A DNA stretch of 64,000 bases from Thiobacillus sp. 63-78 (GTDB lineage: Bacteria > Pseudomonadota > Gammaproteobacteria > Burkholderiales > Thiobacillaceae). Below the pieces are notes generated by a model. The model was not told the DNA's origin. It did no database searches and saw only the letters and a program-made list of their open reading frames with translations. Every line of letters begins with the position of its first letter. Position 1 is the first letter of the stretch. The stretch spans positions 19,129 through 83,128 of the forward strand of contig MKWM01000073.1 in assembly GCA_001899765.1 (NCBI GenBank). The letters run 5' to 3'. The position numbers and the translations under genes are program-made. This document shows positions 1 through 6,939 of this stretch, in pieces.

Positions 1-695
1 AACAGTGTTTCCTCGAAATAAGGGCCGTCGAGCGGATCGGGCTTGTCGAACACCGCGAGCACCCGCAGAACGCCCTGGGTGAGCATGCCATCGAGTGCGA
101 CCTCGACGCCCGGGATGAAGCGCTCGACCAGAAGGTCCAGTTCGCCGGCATCGCGCTGGGCACGCGCCTGGATACGCCGCACCTGTCCGAGCGCCCGCCG
201 GAGCTGGTCGGCATCGTCCACCCGGATCACGCCGCGGCTGGCATTCAGGCGGCGTGCTTTCACCACCAGCGGAAAACCCAGCGCAATCGCGGCGTCCATC
301 GCGTCGCCCGCGATCTCGACAAATTCCGGACAGGGCAAGTGGACCGCCTGCTGCAGCTGGCGAAAGCGCAACTTGTCGGTCAGCGCCGCCACCGCCTCGG
401 GCGAATTGCCCGGCAGGTTCAGGGCCACGCGCAACTGCGCCGCCAGGGCCGTGCCATGGTCGTCCACCGCCAGGACCGCATCGACCGGCTGCTTCAATGC
501 ATTCATCACTCGCCGCACAGCCAGGGCGGGCTGATCGAAGGGCACGCTCATCAAGGGCGGCAGGCCCCAGCCCGGCGCAAGCCGGCGGCAATAATCGGCG
601 CATGCGACCAGTTCGATGTTCAAGCGCGCGGCAGCGGTGATGAAGTCCCGGTTGGCATAGCCTGTCGTCGGGAGCAGCAGCAAAAGGCGCGGCAT
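1..695 (-). CDS. ATP-grasp family protein (3' end beyond window)
   Basis: The first 231 residues of a protein that runs off the window edge are visible. The ATG at 695 lies 2 bases after the stop of the radical SAM gene, so the two are probably translated together. ATP-grasp signs are a central TDKLRFR segment (about 107-113), the strand with VVKARR (about 144-149) that would supply the ATP-binding lysine, and LLVERFIPGVEVALDG (about 189-204), typical of the adenine-binding hinge and carboxylate-ligase core. The family joins a carboxylate to an amine or thiol through an acyl phosphate. The substrate is unknown; the neighbour suggests modification of a small molecule or peptide. The magnesium-binding C-terminal part lies outside the window, so catalytic completeness cannot be judged. 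Confidence 0.8.
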   Translation of the reverse strand, partial: MPRLLLLLPTTGYANRDFITAAARLNIELVACADYCRRLAPGWGLPPLMSVPFDQPALAVRRVMNALKQPVDAVLAVDDHGTALAAQLRVALNLPGNSPEAVAALTDKLRFRQLQQAVHLPCPEFVEIAGDAMDAAIALGFPLVVKARRLNASRGVIRVDDADQLRRALGQVRRIQARAQRDAGELDLLVERFIPGVEVALDGMLTQGVLRVLAVFDKPDPLDGPYFEETL

Positions 696-697
696 GA

Positions 698-2107
698 TCA
701 GAAACTCGCGAGTTGCGTGTCAGTCGGCTCGGCGCAGCAATACCAGGGCTCGGAATGGTGCGGAATGACGTCGCCGAATTGCGCCGGGTCGAGTGGCGGC
801 GCGGTTTCCCCCAGCGCGGCATGGGTGCGCGCCCAGATGCCGGCGAATACCTCGGCACGCGGCAGCGCATTTTTCTCCGCGCCCATGACCCAGGCCATGA
901 TCCCGGCTTGCAGCGCATCGACACGCGGATCGTCGGTCTGCCACGGATAGCCCAGCATGGCTTCGTCGAAGGCGCCGACCTGCGCGGCAAAATCCGTCAG
1001 GTGCAGCAGATGCGACCCCTGCGGAACCAGCAGACGGATCGCCAGTTGCACCGGCGGCACGGCCTCGACCAGATGCAGCCGCAGCAGGGTGGCGAGCAGG
1101 TCGCGATAGCCTGCCAGCGTGGTCCACGGCGTGAACGGCACGAAGGTGGGCGCCAGCGCGATGCCGAGCGTGCGACAGTGCGCCAGCGCCGCTTCGAAAC
1201 CGGCGCGGGTGTGGCCCTTGGCGAGGCGGTCGAGGATCGCATCGTCGACCGATTCGACCGCGGTGACGATGAACAGCAGGCCGCATTGCCTGAGCTGCGG
1301 CAGCAGCCCGGCATGATTCAGCAGATGTTCGATCTTGATGGTCGCATCCCAGGTGAGCGCGGGAAAACGCGCATGCAAGGCCGCGGCCACTTTCAACGCA
1401 TGGGTCGGTCCGTTGAGGAAATCGGGATCGCCAAAGCTGATGTGCTGCGCGCCCGCTTCGATCTGCTGGGCGATGTCGGCCATCACCGTCTCCACCGGCA
1501 CGATGCGGAATTTGCCTTCGTATACCGGCACCACCGGACAGTGGCGACACAGATGTTTGCAGCCACGGCTCGCCTCGGCGAAGCCGGTAATCTTTTGCGC
1601 GCCATCGGTCAGGATCAGACTGGCATAGCGCTGCAACGCCGGCAGGCCGCGCCGCTCGGGCACCAGGAACGTAATCCGGTCGCGCCGTACCAGCGTATCG
1701 GCCGGCGCCACCCCGGATTGCACCCAGGCCAGCAGGTCGGGCTCGGATTCCCCACCGAAGATCGCCTCCACGCCCAGCGTCTTCAGCCACGCGGCGTTGA
1801 CCGGCGCATACAGGCCAAACGCGGCGATGCGCGCCTGCGGGGCAAGCTCGCGTATTTTCGGCAGCGCCGCCGCGGCAATCCGCGTGGCGGTATGCATGCC
1901 GAGATAGATCGCCACGTATCCGGCGTGCGCGAACGTGGCCGGATCGAGCTTCTGCTGCGACAGGTCGATGCAGGCGGCATCGATGTGCGCGCGTGCGAAC
2001 CACGCGGCAGGCTGCGCCAGGTTGAATGGTTGCCGGCCCAGTTCATACGGGCTGATCAACACCACACGCGCCGCGGCAGGCGCGTGCGCGGGACAGGAAC
2101 CGTTCAT
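698..2107 (-). CDS. B12-binding-type radical SAM protein with CCAEP tail
   Basis: A 469-residue protein. The N-terminal ~130 residues look like a Rossmann-type cobalamin-binding domain but lack the DxHxxG cobalamin-ligand motif. The radical SAM cluster motif CxxxCxxC is at Cys183, Cys187 and Cys190, followed by a TIM-barrel domain with glycine-rich FGDPDF and NGP segments. The C-terminus carries Trp-Tyr-Cys457-Cys458-Ala-Glu-Pro. From memory this matches a family named for a CUAEP/CCAEP tail, in which some members have selenocysteine at the second cysteine. The reaction is unknown. The gene lies 6 bases after the DUF971 gene and 2 bases before the ATP-grasp gene, so the three probably form one transcript. 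Family assignment is firm for radical SAM and fairly firm for the CCAEP-tail group. Confidence 0.88.
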   Translation of the reverse strand: MNGSCPAHAPAAARVVLISPYELGRQPFNLAQPAAWFARAHIDAACIDLSQQKLDPATFAHAGYVAIYLGMHTATRIAAAALPKIRELAPQARIAAFGLYAPVNAAWLKTLGVEAIFGGESEPDLLAWVQSGVAPADTLVRRDRITFLVPERRGLPALQRYASLILTDGAQKITGFAEASRGCKHLCRHCPVVPVYEGKFRIVPVETVMADIAQQIEAGAQHISFGDPDFLNGPTHALKVAAALHARFPALTWDATIKIEHLLNHAGLLPQLRQCGLLFIVTAVESVDDAILDRLAKGHTRAGFEAALAHCRTLGIALAPTFVPFTPWTTLAGYRDLLATLLRLHLVEAVPPVQLAIRLLVPQGSHLLHLTDFAAQVGAFDEAMLGYPWQTDDPRVDALQAGIMAWVMGAEKNALPRAEVFAGIWARTHAALGETAPPLDPAQFGDVIPHHSEPWYCCAEPTDTQLASF

Positions 2108-2113
2108 GGCAGG

Positions 2114-2512
2114 CTATTTGGCCTTGGGACGCTGCTCGAACATTTTGGCAATGCCGGGGTCGCGCGAGGCGCCCGCAGCTTCCATGCGCCTGAGATACTC
2201 GTCCCACAGCGCGGTCTGATGGGTGCCGAGATCGTGGAGATATTCCCAGGAATAAATCCCGGTGTCGTGACCGTCGGAAAAAAAGAAATTGATGCCGTAG
2301 AGGCCGACCGGCTCGGCGGCGTTGATCAGCACGTCGCGTTTGCCGACCTGCAGCACCTCCTGGCCGGGACCGTGGCCACGCACTTCGGCGGACGGCGAAT
2401 AGACACGCAGGAACTCGAACGGCAGCTCGAAGCGCGCACCGTCGGTGAACGCGATTTCCAGCTTGTGCGAAGCCTGATGCAGCTTGATGTCGGTGGGGGT
2501 GGGATGAGCCAT
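2114..2512 (-). CDS. DUF971 family protein (GBBH-like N-terminal domain)
   Basis: A 132-residue protein made almost entirely of the DUF971 domain, the small beta-rich fold also found at the N-terminus of gamma-butyrobetaine hydroxylase. Visible marks are the ELPFEFLRVYSPSAEVRGHG stretch (about 29-48), YGINFFFSDGHDTGIYSWEYL (about 72-92, here split for reading) and a charged tail. Free-standing proteins of this type are common in proteobacteria, often near ubiquinone or iron-sulfur genes, but no activity is established here. It is the first gene of a short minus-strand run with the radical SAM and ATP-grasp genes. Two copies of an 11-base direct repeat lie 30-60 bases upstream of its start. 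Confidence 0.82.
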   Translation of the reverse strand: MAHPTPTDIKLHQASHKLEIAFTDGARFELPFEFLRVYSPSAEVRGHGPGQEVLQVGKRDVLINAAEPVGLYGINFFFSDGHDTGIYSWEYLHDLGTHQTALWDEYLRRMEAAGASRDPGIAKMFEQRPKAK

Positions 2513-2876
2513 ATCTGGAACACTCGAAATTGAACGCTGCGTAAAGTTTAAACCGGGCGAGCCAAGTTTAAACCCTTGCAGGACAAGGGGATGGGACCCT
2601 GCGGAGTCCAGACCCGTCTACCCGACCAATACTACGCAAAACCGGCCAGCGCGTCATGAATTGATTGAAGCATCAACTTGCTGCTGACGCACACACCGCA
2701 TCGTGCGTTTGGCAAGGCGAGTCAAACAAGCGGGTCAAAACAGGCAGGTCAAACCAAATCATGCGTTTGTCGCGAGAAACGCGAACGAGTCACTTGCAAG
2801 GCTCTGCGACCTCTGCCCGCGCAGGGCCGGTTGACCATCGACGGCTCGGTAAAGGGTGTTCAGTGCGCGCAGTTGC
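2513..2876. other. Intergenic region with short repeats, no gene seen
   Basis: These 364 bases separate the DUF971 gene from the toxin gene. No open frame with a convincing start or family resemblance is seen on either strand. The region holds two direct copies of AAGTTTAAACC 20 bases apart (2544-2554 and 2564-2574), which would lie in the promoter region of the DUF971 gene. It also holds three imperfect TCAAA-containing units with 14-base spacing (2721-2760) and a short palindrome GCGTTT-N8-AAACGC near 2764-2783. Confidence 0.6.
2544..2574. repeat. Direct repeat AAGTTTAAACC x2, 20-bp period
   Basis: Two exact 11-base copies start 20 bases apart, so both fall on the same face of the DNA helix. 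Each contains the palindrome GTTTAAAC. They lie just upstream of the minus-strand DUF971 start at 2512, where a promoter or operator would be expected. No regulator is identified. Confidence 0.5.
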
Positions 2877-3158
2877 TCACGGAAAGCGGCGGGCAGTATG
2901 CACGACGTTCAGGATGATGAGATCGTTTCCGGCGATCCTCACAAACACCAGATAGGGCAATCTGGGGACTACCAGTTCGCGTGTGCCCGGCACCCGCTCG
3001 CTCCGGCGCGCACGTTCGGGGAAGTCTCGCAAGTCGATGATTGCAGCGAGGATGCGCTGGCGCACCACCTCGGCCGTCCACGGACTGGCCGCCTCCAGGT
3101 AATAAGCCACGATGGCCGCCAGGTCATCCAGCGCGGCAGCGGTCCAGCGAACATTCAC
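2877..3158 (-). CDS. RelE/ParE-family toxin
   Basis: A 93-residue protein with the compact RelE/ParE layout: an N-terminal WTAAALDDLAAIVAYY helix pair (about 5-20), a central RVPGTRELVVPRLPYLVFVR strand pair, and a basic C-terminal end (VVHTARRF). ParE members poison DNA gyrase and RelE members cut mRNA on the ribosome; the sequence looks nearer ParE. Its ATG overlaps the stop of the upstream antitoxin gene by four bases (ATGA), the normal arrangement for antitoxin-first pairs. The pair is next to a tRNA-Arg gene, a common landing site for accessory DNA. Confidence 0.85.
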   Translation of the reverse strand: MNVRWTAAALDDLAAIVAYYLEAASPWTAEVVRQRILAAIIDLRDFPERARRSERVPGTRELVVPRLPYLVFVRIAGNDLIILNVVHTARRFP

Positions 3159-3463
3159 GTCTTGGTGCGCAGGGCAGCAATGCGGGCAGCCAGTTCCTTC
3201 ATGGCGGTGTCGTGGTCATGCAAACGGGCCTTGCCGCTTTCGACGTCGGCCAGTGTGGCGCCGACTTTCTCGGCAAGCCAGGTCTCGTAACCCGGCTCCG
3301 GGTCCATGAAACGGTCCGGCACCAGGGTTTCAGCTGCGTCCTCGATGGACAGAAAAACACCGACCGGGCGGTCGTTCTTGGTCACCAGCACCGGTTCCCG
3401 GCGTGCCATGTCAAGGAATTCACCAAAGCGGTTCTTGGCGTCGCGTGCGGAAAGTGTTTTCAT
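3155..3463 (-). CDS. Phd/YefM-family antitoxin
   Basis: A 102-residue protein beginning MKTLSARDAKNRFGEFLDMA, the typical Phd/YefM N-terminal DNA-binding and dimerisation segment, followed by a PVLVTKNDRPVGVFLS strand pair. The C-terminal half (about 50-102) is charged and rich in Glu, Lys and Ala, as expected for the flexible toxin-binding tail. The frame stays open upstream, but the ATG at 3463 places the family N-terminus correctly. It probably represses its own promoter together with the toxin encoded just downstream. Confidence 0.87.
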   Translation of the reverse strand: MKTLSARDAKNRFGEFLDMARREPVLVTKNDRPVGVFLSIEDAAETLVPDRFMDPEPGYETWLAEKVGATLADVESGKARLHDHDTAMKELAARIAALRTKT

Positions 3464-3730
3464 GGCAACCCCCAAAATAGCTACTGTGGCCATTATAGCC
3501 ACGGAACGTTGCTGCGGGGAGCCATGGGCGAGCGGGAGGGCGTTTAGGAGATCTTTTTGAATAGTTGAGGGCGCTGGCAAATCCTGAGGTTAGGCACGGG
3601 AAGCACTCGTCAAAAATCACGAGGCGCGTCCACCCGGCACTCGAGGCAGGCACGAACAAAACCCAAATTGGGTACGGGAGGGGCACAGACGGAAACGGGC
3701 CAGACCCGGAAGGTCTAACCCATTGATTTT

Positions 3731-3807
3731 TGGCGCGCCCGGCGCGATTCGAACGCACGACCCCTGCCTTCGGAGGGCAGTACTCTATCCAGCTGAGCTA
3801 CGGGCGC
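3731..3807 (-). tRNA. tRNA-Arg (anticodon CCG)
   Basis: Read on the minus strand, the 77 bases fold as a full cloverleaf. The acceptor stem is GCGCCCG paired with CGGGCGC, with discriminator G and an encoded CCA. The D arm is GCTCAGCTGGATAGAGT. The anticodon stem CTGCC/GGCAG closes a loop CTCCGAA with anticodon CCG, and the T arm has loop TTCGAAT. It reads the CGG arginine codon. No copy of its 3' end was seen elsewhere in the window, so there is no evidence of an integrated element using it as an attachment site. Confidence 0.96.
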
Positions 3808-3930
3808 CAAGGGGCGCGAGCATAGCCTTTTTGGCTGGTGACGTCTATCTGCCGGGTGCGCCGCCCTTTCCCGCCGGGGTGGCTTTCCTTATAATCGCGG
3901 CATTCCAATATACCCCCCAAGGATACCTTC

Positions 3931-4731
3931 ATGGCCGATGCGCACGCCAAGATGACTCAAGCCACCCCGCAGGAGTTCATCATTTCTGTTCTCGCCGGAT
4001 TGTTCGCCCCCCTGCTGGCGATTGTTCTGGTCGTCATGCTGATACTTGGGATCCAGGCCAAGCACTTGCCCGACACCTCCAGCGAAGCCGCCCAGAAGGC
4101 CATCCTTGAGCGTATCAAGCCTGTTGCCACGCTGGCCGCCGTCGACGCCAACGCGCCCAAGGTCGAGAAATCCGGCCAGGCAGTCTTCGATGCCGTGTGC
4201 ACCACCTGCCACACGCCGGGCGCACTGGGCGCGCCCAAGTATGGCAACAAGGGGGACTGGGGGTCACGTATCAGCCAGGGCTACGACACCCTGATCAAGC
4301 ATGCCATCGAAGGCATCCGCCAGATGCCGCCGCGCGGCGGCGACGGCGACCTGTCCGACACCGAAGTGGCTCGCGCAGTGGCCTACATGGCCGATGCCGC
4401 CGGCGCCAAGTTCAAGGCGCCGGAAGCCGCGGCCCCGGCCGCACCCGCCGCTGCCGCGGCAACTGCCGCCAAACCCGACCCCGCCAAGGGCAAGGCCGTC
4501 TACGAGGCCAGTTGCGCCGCCTGCCATGCCACCGGCGTGGCCGGCGCACCCAAGATGGGCGACAAGGCGGCCTGGGGGCCGCGCGTGAGCCAGGGCTACG
4601 CGACGCTGTATGACCATGCGCTGCACGGCATTCGCGGCATGCCGGCCAAAGGCGGCAATGCCGCCCTGTCGGAAGCCGATCTCGCCGACGCCGTGGGTTT
4701 CCTCATGACTCAGGGCGGCGGCAAGCTGTAA
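3931..4731 (+). CDS. Membrane-anchored dihaem cytochrome c5-type protein
   Basis: A 266-residue protein with one N-terminal membrane helix (about 16-42) that should anchor two periplasmic cytochrome domains. Haem motifs are CTTCH (Cys90-His94) and CAACH (Cys195-His199), each followed by a GAPK...W..R.SQGY...H...GI..MP.(R/K)GG block. The two halves are clearly an internal duplication joined by an Ala/Pro-rich linker (about 163-185). The Met in each MPPRGG/MPAKGG block is the likely sixth haem ligand. Such proteins carry electrons between the respiratory chain and periplasmic oxidoreductases. The partner is not evident here, because the next gene is a Sel1-repeat protein. Confidence 0.92.
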   Translation: MADAHAKMTQATPQEFIISVLAGLFAPLLAIVLVVMLILGIQAKHLPDTSSEAAQKAILERIKPVATLAAVDANAPKVEKSGQAVFDAVCTTCHTPGALGAPKYGNKGDWGSRISQGYDTLIKHAIEGIRQMPPRGGDGDLSDTEVARAVAYMADAAGAKFKAPEAAAPAAPAAAAATAAKPDPAKGKAVYEASCAACHATGVAGAPKMGDKAAWGPRVSQGYATLYDHALHGIRGMPAKGGNAALSEADLADAVGFLMTQGGGKL

Positions 4732-4881
4732 GTCGGGAAGCGCACGCAACGGGCAGTACGCCCGCGCGCGCAGGGAACAGACAAGGAGAACAGTGGCCAT
4801 GAGGCACGCCACATTGCCGACCGCGCGGGGGGATGGCGACATCCTGGCAGCGGTCGGGTATCTCGCCAGGCAAATCCATTC

Positions 4882-5646
4882 ATGGCCAGTCTGAAACGCG
4901 TGTGTCCCCAATGCGGCAGCGACAAGATTCGCAGCGGCTCGCTGCACGCCCATGACGGGATGCGCCATCTGTTGCTCGACACGCCGTTACGCTGCCGCGA
5001 CTGCCGTCATCGCTTCTGGACGTTCAATCCCCTGAAGCCCGTGCTGTTGCTGGCCGCGGTCGTGACACTGGTCGGCGTCACGGCGTGGCTTGCGCTCGAT
5101 CGGCACGACGCTGCAACCGCCATGCAGGAACCGATCAGCCTGCCGCATGCCCGGGCCGAAAAAGGCGATGCCGAAGCCCAGTTGCAACTGGGCATGCGCT
5201 ATGCCGAGGGCGATGGCGTGATCCAGAATGACAAGGAAGCGACCCGCTGGTTCGCCCTGGCCGCCGAGCAGGGTCTGCCCGAAGCGCAATACCAGTACGG
5301 TCTGGCCTTGCTGAAGGGACGCGGCGTCGTGCAGAACTATCAGGCAGCCTTCCACTGGATCGAAAAGCCCGCGAAACACGGCTACGCGAAAGCCCAATAC
5401 AGCCTGGGGGACCTCTACCGTTATGGGACCGGCACCATGATGGACAAGGCGCGCGCCTACCTCTGGTTCAATCTCGCCGCCGCGCAAGGCATCGATGCGG
5501 CCGCCAAGGCGCGCGACAGCCTGATATGGCAATTGAAGCCCGAACAGATCAGCGCAATGCAGGAGGAGGCCCGACGCATGAGCCCGGCGTCCACCCCGCC
5601 CGCTTCGACCCGCCCGGAGCAGACGCCCGCCCCCGCCACGCCCTGA
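4882..5646 (+). CDS. Zinc-ribbon, single-TM, Sel1-repeat protein
   Basis: A 254-residue protein in three parts. The N-terminal zinc ribbon has two Cys pairs (Cys8/Cys11 and Cys38/Cys41). One membrane helix follows at about 51-72. The rest is a C-terminal series of Sel1-like repeats (about 90-215) with the usual A..G...AQ..LG..Y..G.GV pattern. Sel1 repeats mediate protein-protein contacts. The ribbon resembles those at the start of envelope-associated proteins of unknown role. The tail is rich in Pro and Thr and probably disordered. It follows the cytochrome gene after about 150 bases with no clear terminator, so co-transcription is possible. Confidence 0.8.
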   Translation: MASLKRVCPQCGSDKIRSGSLHAHDGMRHLLLDTPLRCRDCRHRFWTFNPLKPVLLLAAVVTLVGVTAWLALDRHDAATAMQEPISLPHARAEKGDAEAQLQLGMRYAEGDGVIQNDKEATRWFALAAEQGLPEAQYQYGLALLKGRGVVQNYQAAFHWIEKPAKHGYAKAQYSLGDLYRYGTGTMMDKARAYLWFNLAAAQGIDAAAKARDSLIWQLKPEQISAMQEEARRMSPASTPPASTRPEQTPAPATP

Positions 5647-5676
5647 ACGCGGGCGGTCCCGGCTTGACGCTCCGTT

Positions 5677-6939
5677 TTACGGATGCGCGTGCTCGCCGTC
5701 CTGGTCCGCCGCCACATCGAGCGGCCACAATCGATGGGCGTCCAGCTTCAATCGGGCATCTGCCGCCAACGCAGCGAACTGCGCCTGCTGGGCGTTCAAC
5801 TGGCCTTCCAGCGCCAGCCGGCGGTTGAGCAACACCTGATCCAGACTGCCTTCGCCCAGGCTGTAGGCTCGCGCCGCCAGACGCGCCGCCTCCGCCAGCG
5901 ATTGGGCGGCGTGGTCGGCCTGCCGCCAGTTTGCCACCTGCGCCGTCGCCGTCTCGAAATCCGCGCGCGCCTCCTGACGCAAGCGTTGCTCCAGGCGAAT
6001 GGCTGCCTCTTCCGCGGTGGCGCTGAGCTGCTCGGCGGCCTGCTGGTCGGTACGCCGCGCGCTGCCCGGCAGCGTCAGCCCGACGCTGACGCCCAACTGG
6101 TGCTCGTTGCCGCCCAGTTCGTTTTTGTAGAACACGCCGACCGTGGGGTCGATGCCGCGACGGCTGGCCAGTTGCCGGGCTTCGGCCCGCAACACCTCGG
6201 CCTGACGCCGCGCGCGGAACAGTTCGTGGTTGTGCGCCAGCACGGCGCTGACATAGTCCTCGGCCGGCCCGGCGGGTTCGACCGGCGACGGCAACGTGTC
6301 GTCCGCCGTCACCGGCAGGCCAGGGTATTGCGCCATGAGCCGGCTGCGCGCCCGCTGCTCGCGCGTGGCCGCCTGCTGCTGCTGCAGACGCGCCTGCGCC
6401 AGCGCCGCTTCCGCGTTGACGCGCTCGGAACGCGGCGCCTCGCCCAGACGAATGCGCGCCTCCACGGCAGCAAGCTGCTGTTCGGCCAGATTCACCTGCG
6501 CCCGCCACAGCCGGGCCTGGCCGGCTTCGGTCAACCAGTCGAACCAGAACGCGAGCAGCTGCCGGCCGCTTTCGTGCATCGCTTCACCGTAACTCGCCTC
6601 GGCATGGGCGGTCAACGCGCCGGCCAGCACACGGTCGGCCGCGGCGCGCCCGGGCAGGCGCAATGGACGCGACAGCGCCACGCCCCACTCCGTGAAACGA
6701 TCCTGCGGCGTATCGATCCGGCGTTGCAGGGCATCCGCCCCCAGCACCCACTCTTCGCGCCCGCGACGCAGACTCTCGCTCTTCAGCGATTGCGCGGCGA
6801 ATTCGCCGCGTGCCTGCGCCACCATGGACGAGGCGTGCAGGGCGGCTTCGGCGGCGGCCGGATCGGGCAAATAGTCCGCACGGACCTGCGCGGCAAACGT
6901 CAGCGCCAGCGCCAGACCCAGTTTGTGCACGGCATTCAT
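5677..6939 (-). CDS. Outer-membrane efflux protein (TolC/CzcC type)
   Basis: A 420-residue protein with a signal peptide (MNAVHKLGLALALTFAAQVRA) and the two long helical repeats of the outer-membrane efflux family, seen as Ala/Arg/Gln-rich coiled segments around 150-230 and 320-390. In tripartite RND pumps it forms the outer-membrane exit duct. The ATG at 6939 overlaps the stop of the RND gene (ATGA), so it is translationally coupled to it. The frame continues open far upstream inside the RND gene, but that part is a shadow. It belongs to the CzcC branch by context; the metal is not known. Confidence 0.92.
   Translation of the reverse strand: MNAVHKLGLALALTFAAQVRADYLPDPAAAEAALHASSMVAQARGEFAAQSLKSESLRRGREEWVLGADALQRRIDTPQDRFTEWGVALSRPLRLPGRAAADRVLAGALTAHAEASYGEAMHESGRQLLAFWFDWLTEAGQARLWRAQVNLAEQQLAAVEARIRLGEAPRSERVNAEAALAQARLQQQQAATREQRARSRLMAQYPGLPVTADDTLPSPVEPAGPAEDYVSAVLAHNHELFRARRQAEVLRAEARQLASRRGIDPTVGVFYKNELGGNEHQLGVSVGLTLPGSARRTDQQAAEQLSATAEEAAIRLEQRLRQEARADFETATAQVANWRQADHAAQSLAEAARLAARAYSLGEGSLDQVLLNRRLALEGQLNAQQAQFAALAADARLKLDAHRLWPLDVAADQDGEHAHP

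Noticed and set aside
698..2107. Selenocysteine in the radical SAM tail
   Set aside because: Both tail positions are encoded by ordinary Cys codons in this gene, and no in-frame TGA precedes the terminal stop.
698..2533. Plus-strand frame opposite the radical SAM gene
   Set aside because: Arg/Gln-rich shadow with no start signal or domain.
3731..3807. Attachment site of an integrated element at tRNA-Arg
   Set aside because: No duplicate of the tRNA 3' end and no integrase were found in the window.
4732..4881. Small gene between the c5 cytochrome and Sel1-repeat genes
   Set aside because: A frame of about 30 codons exists but ends out of frame with no supporting signal.
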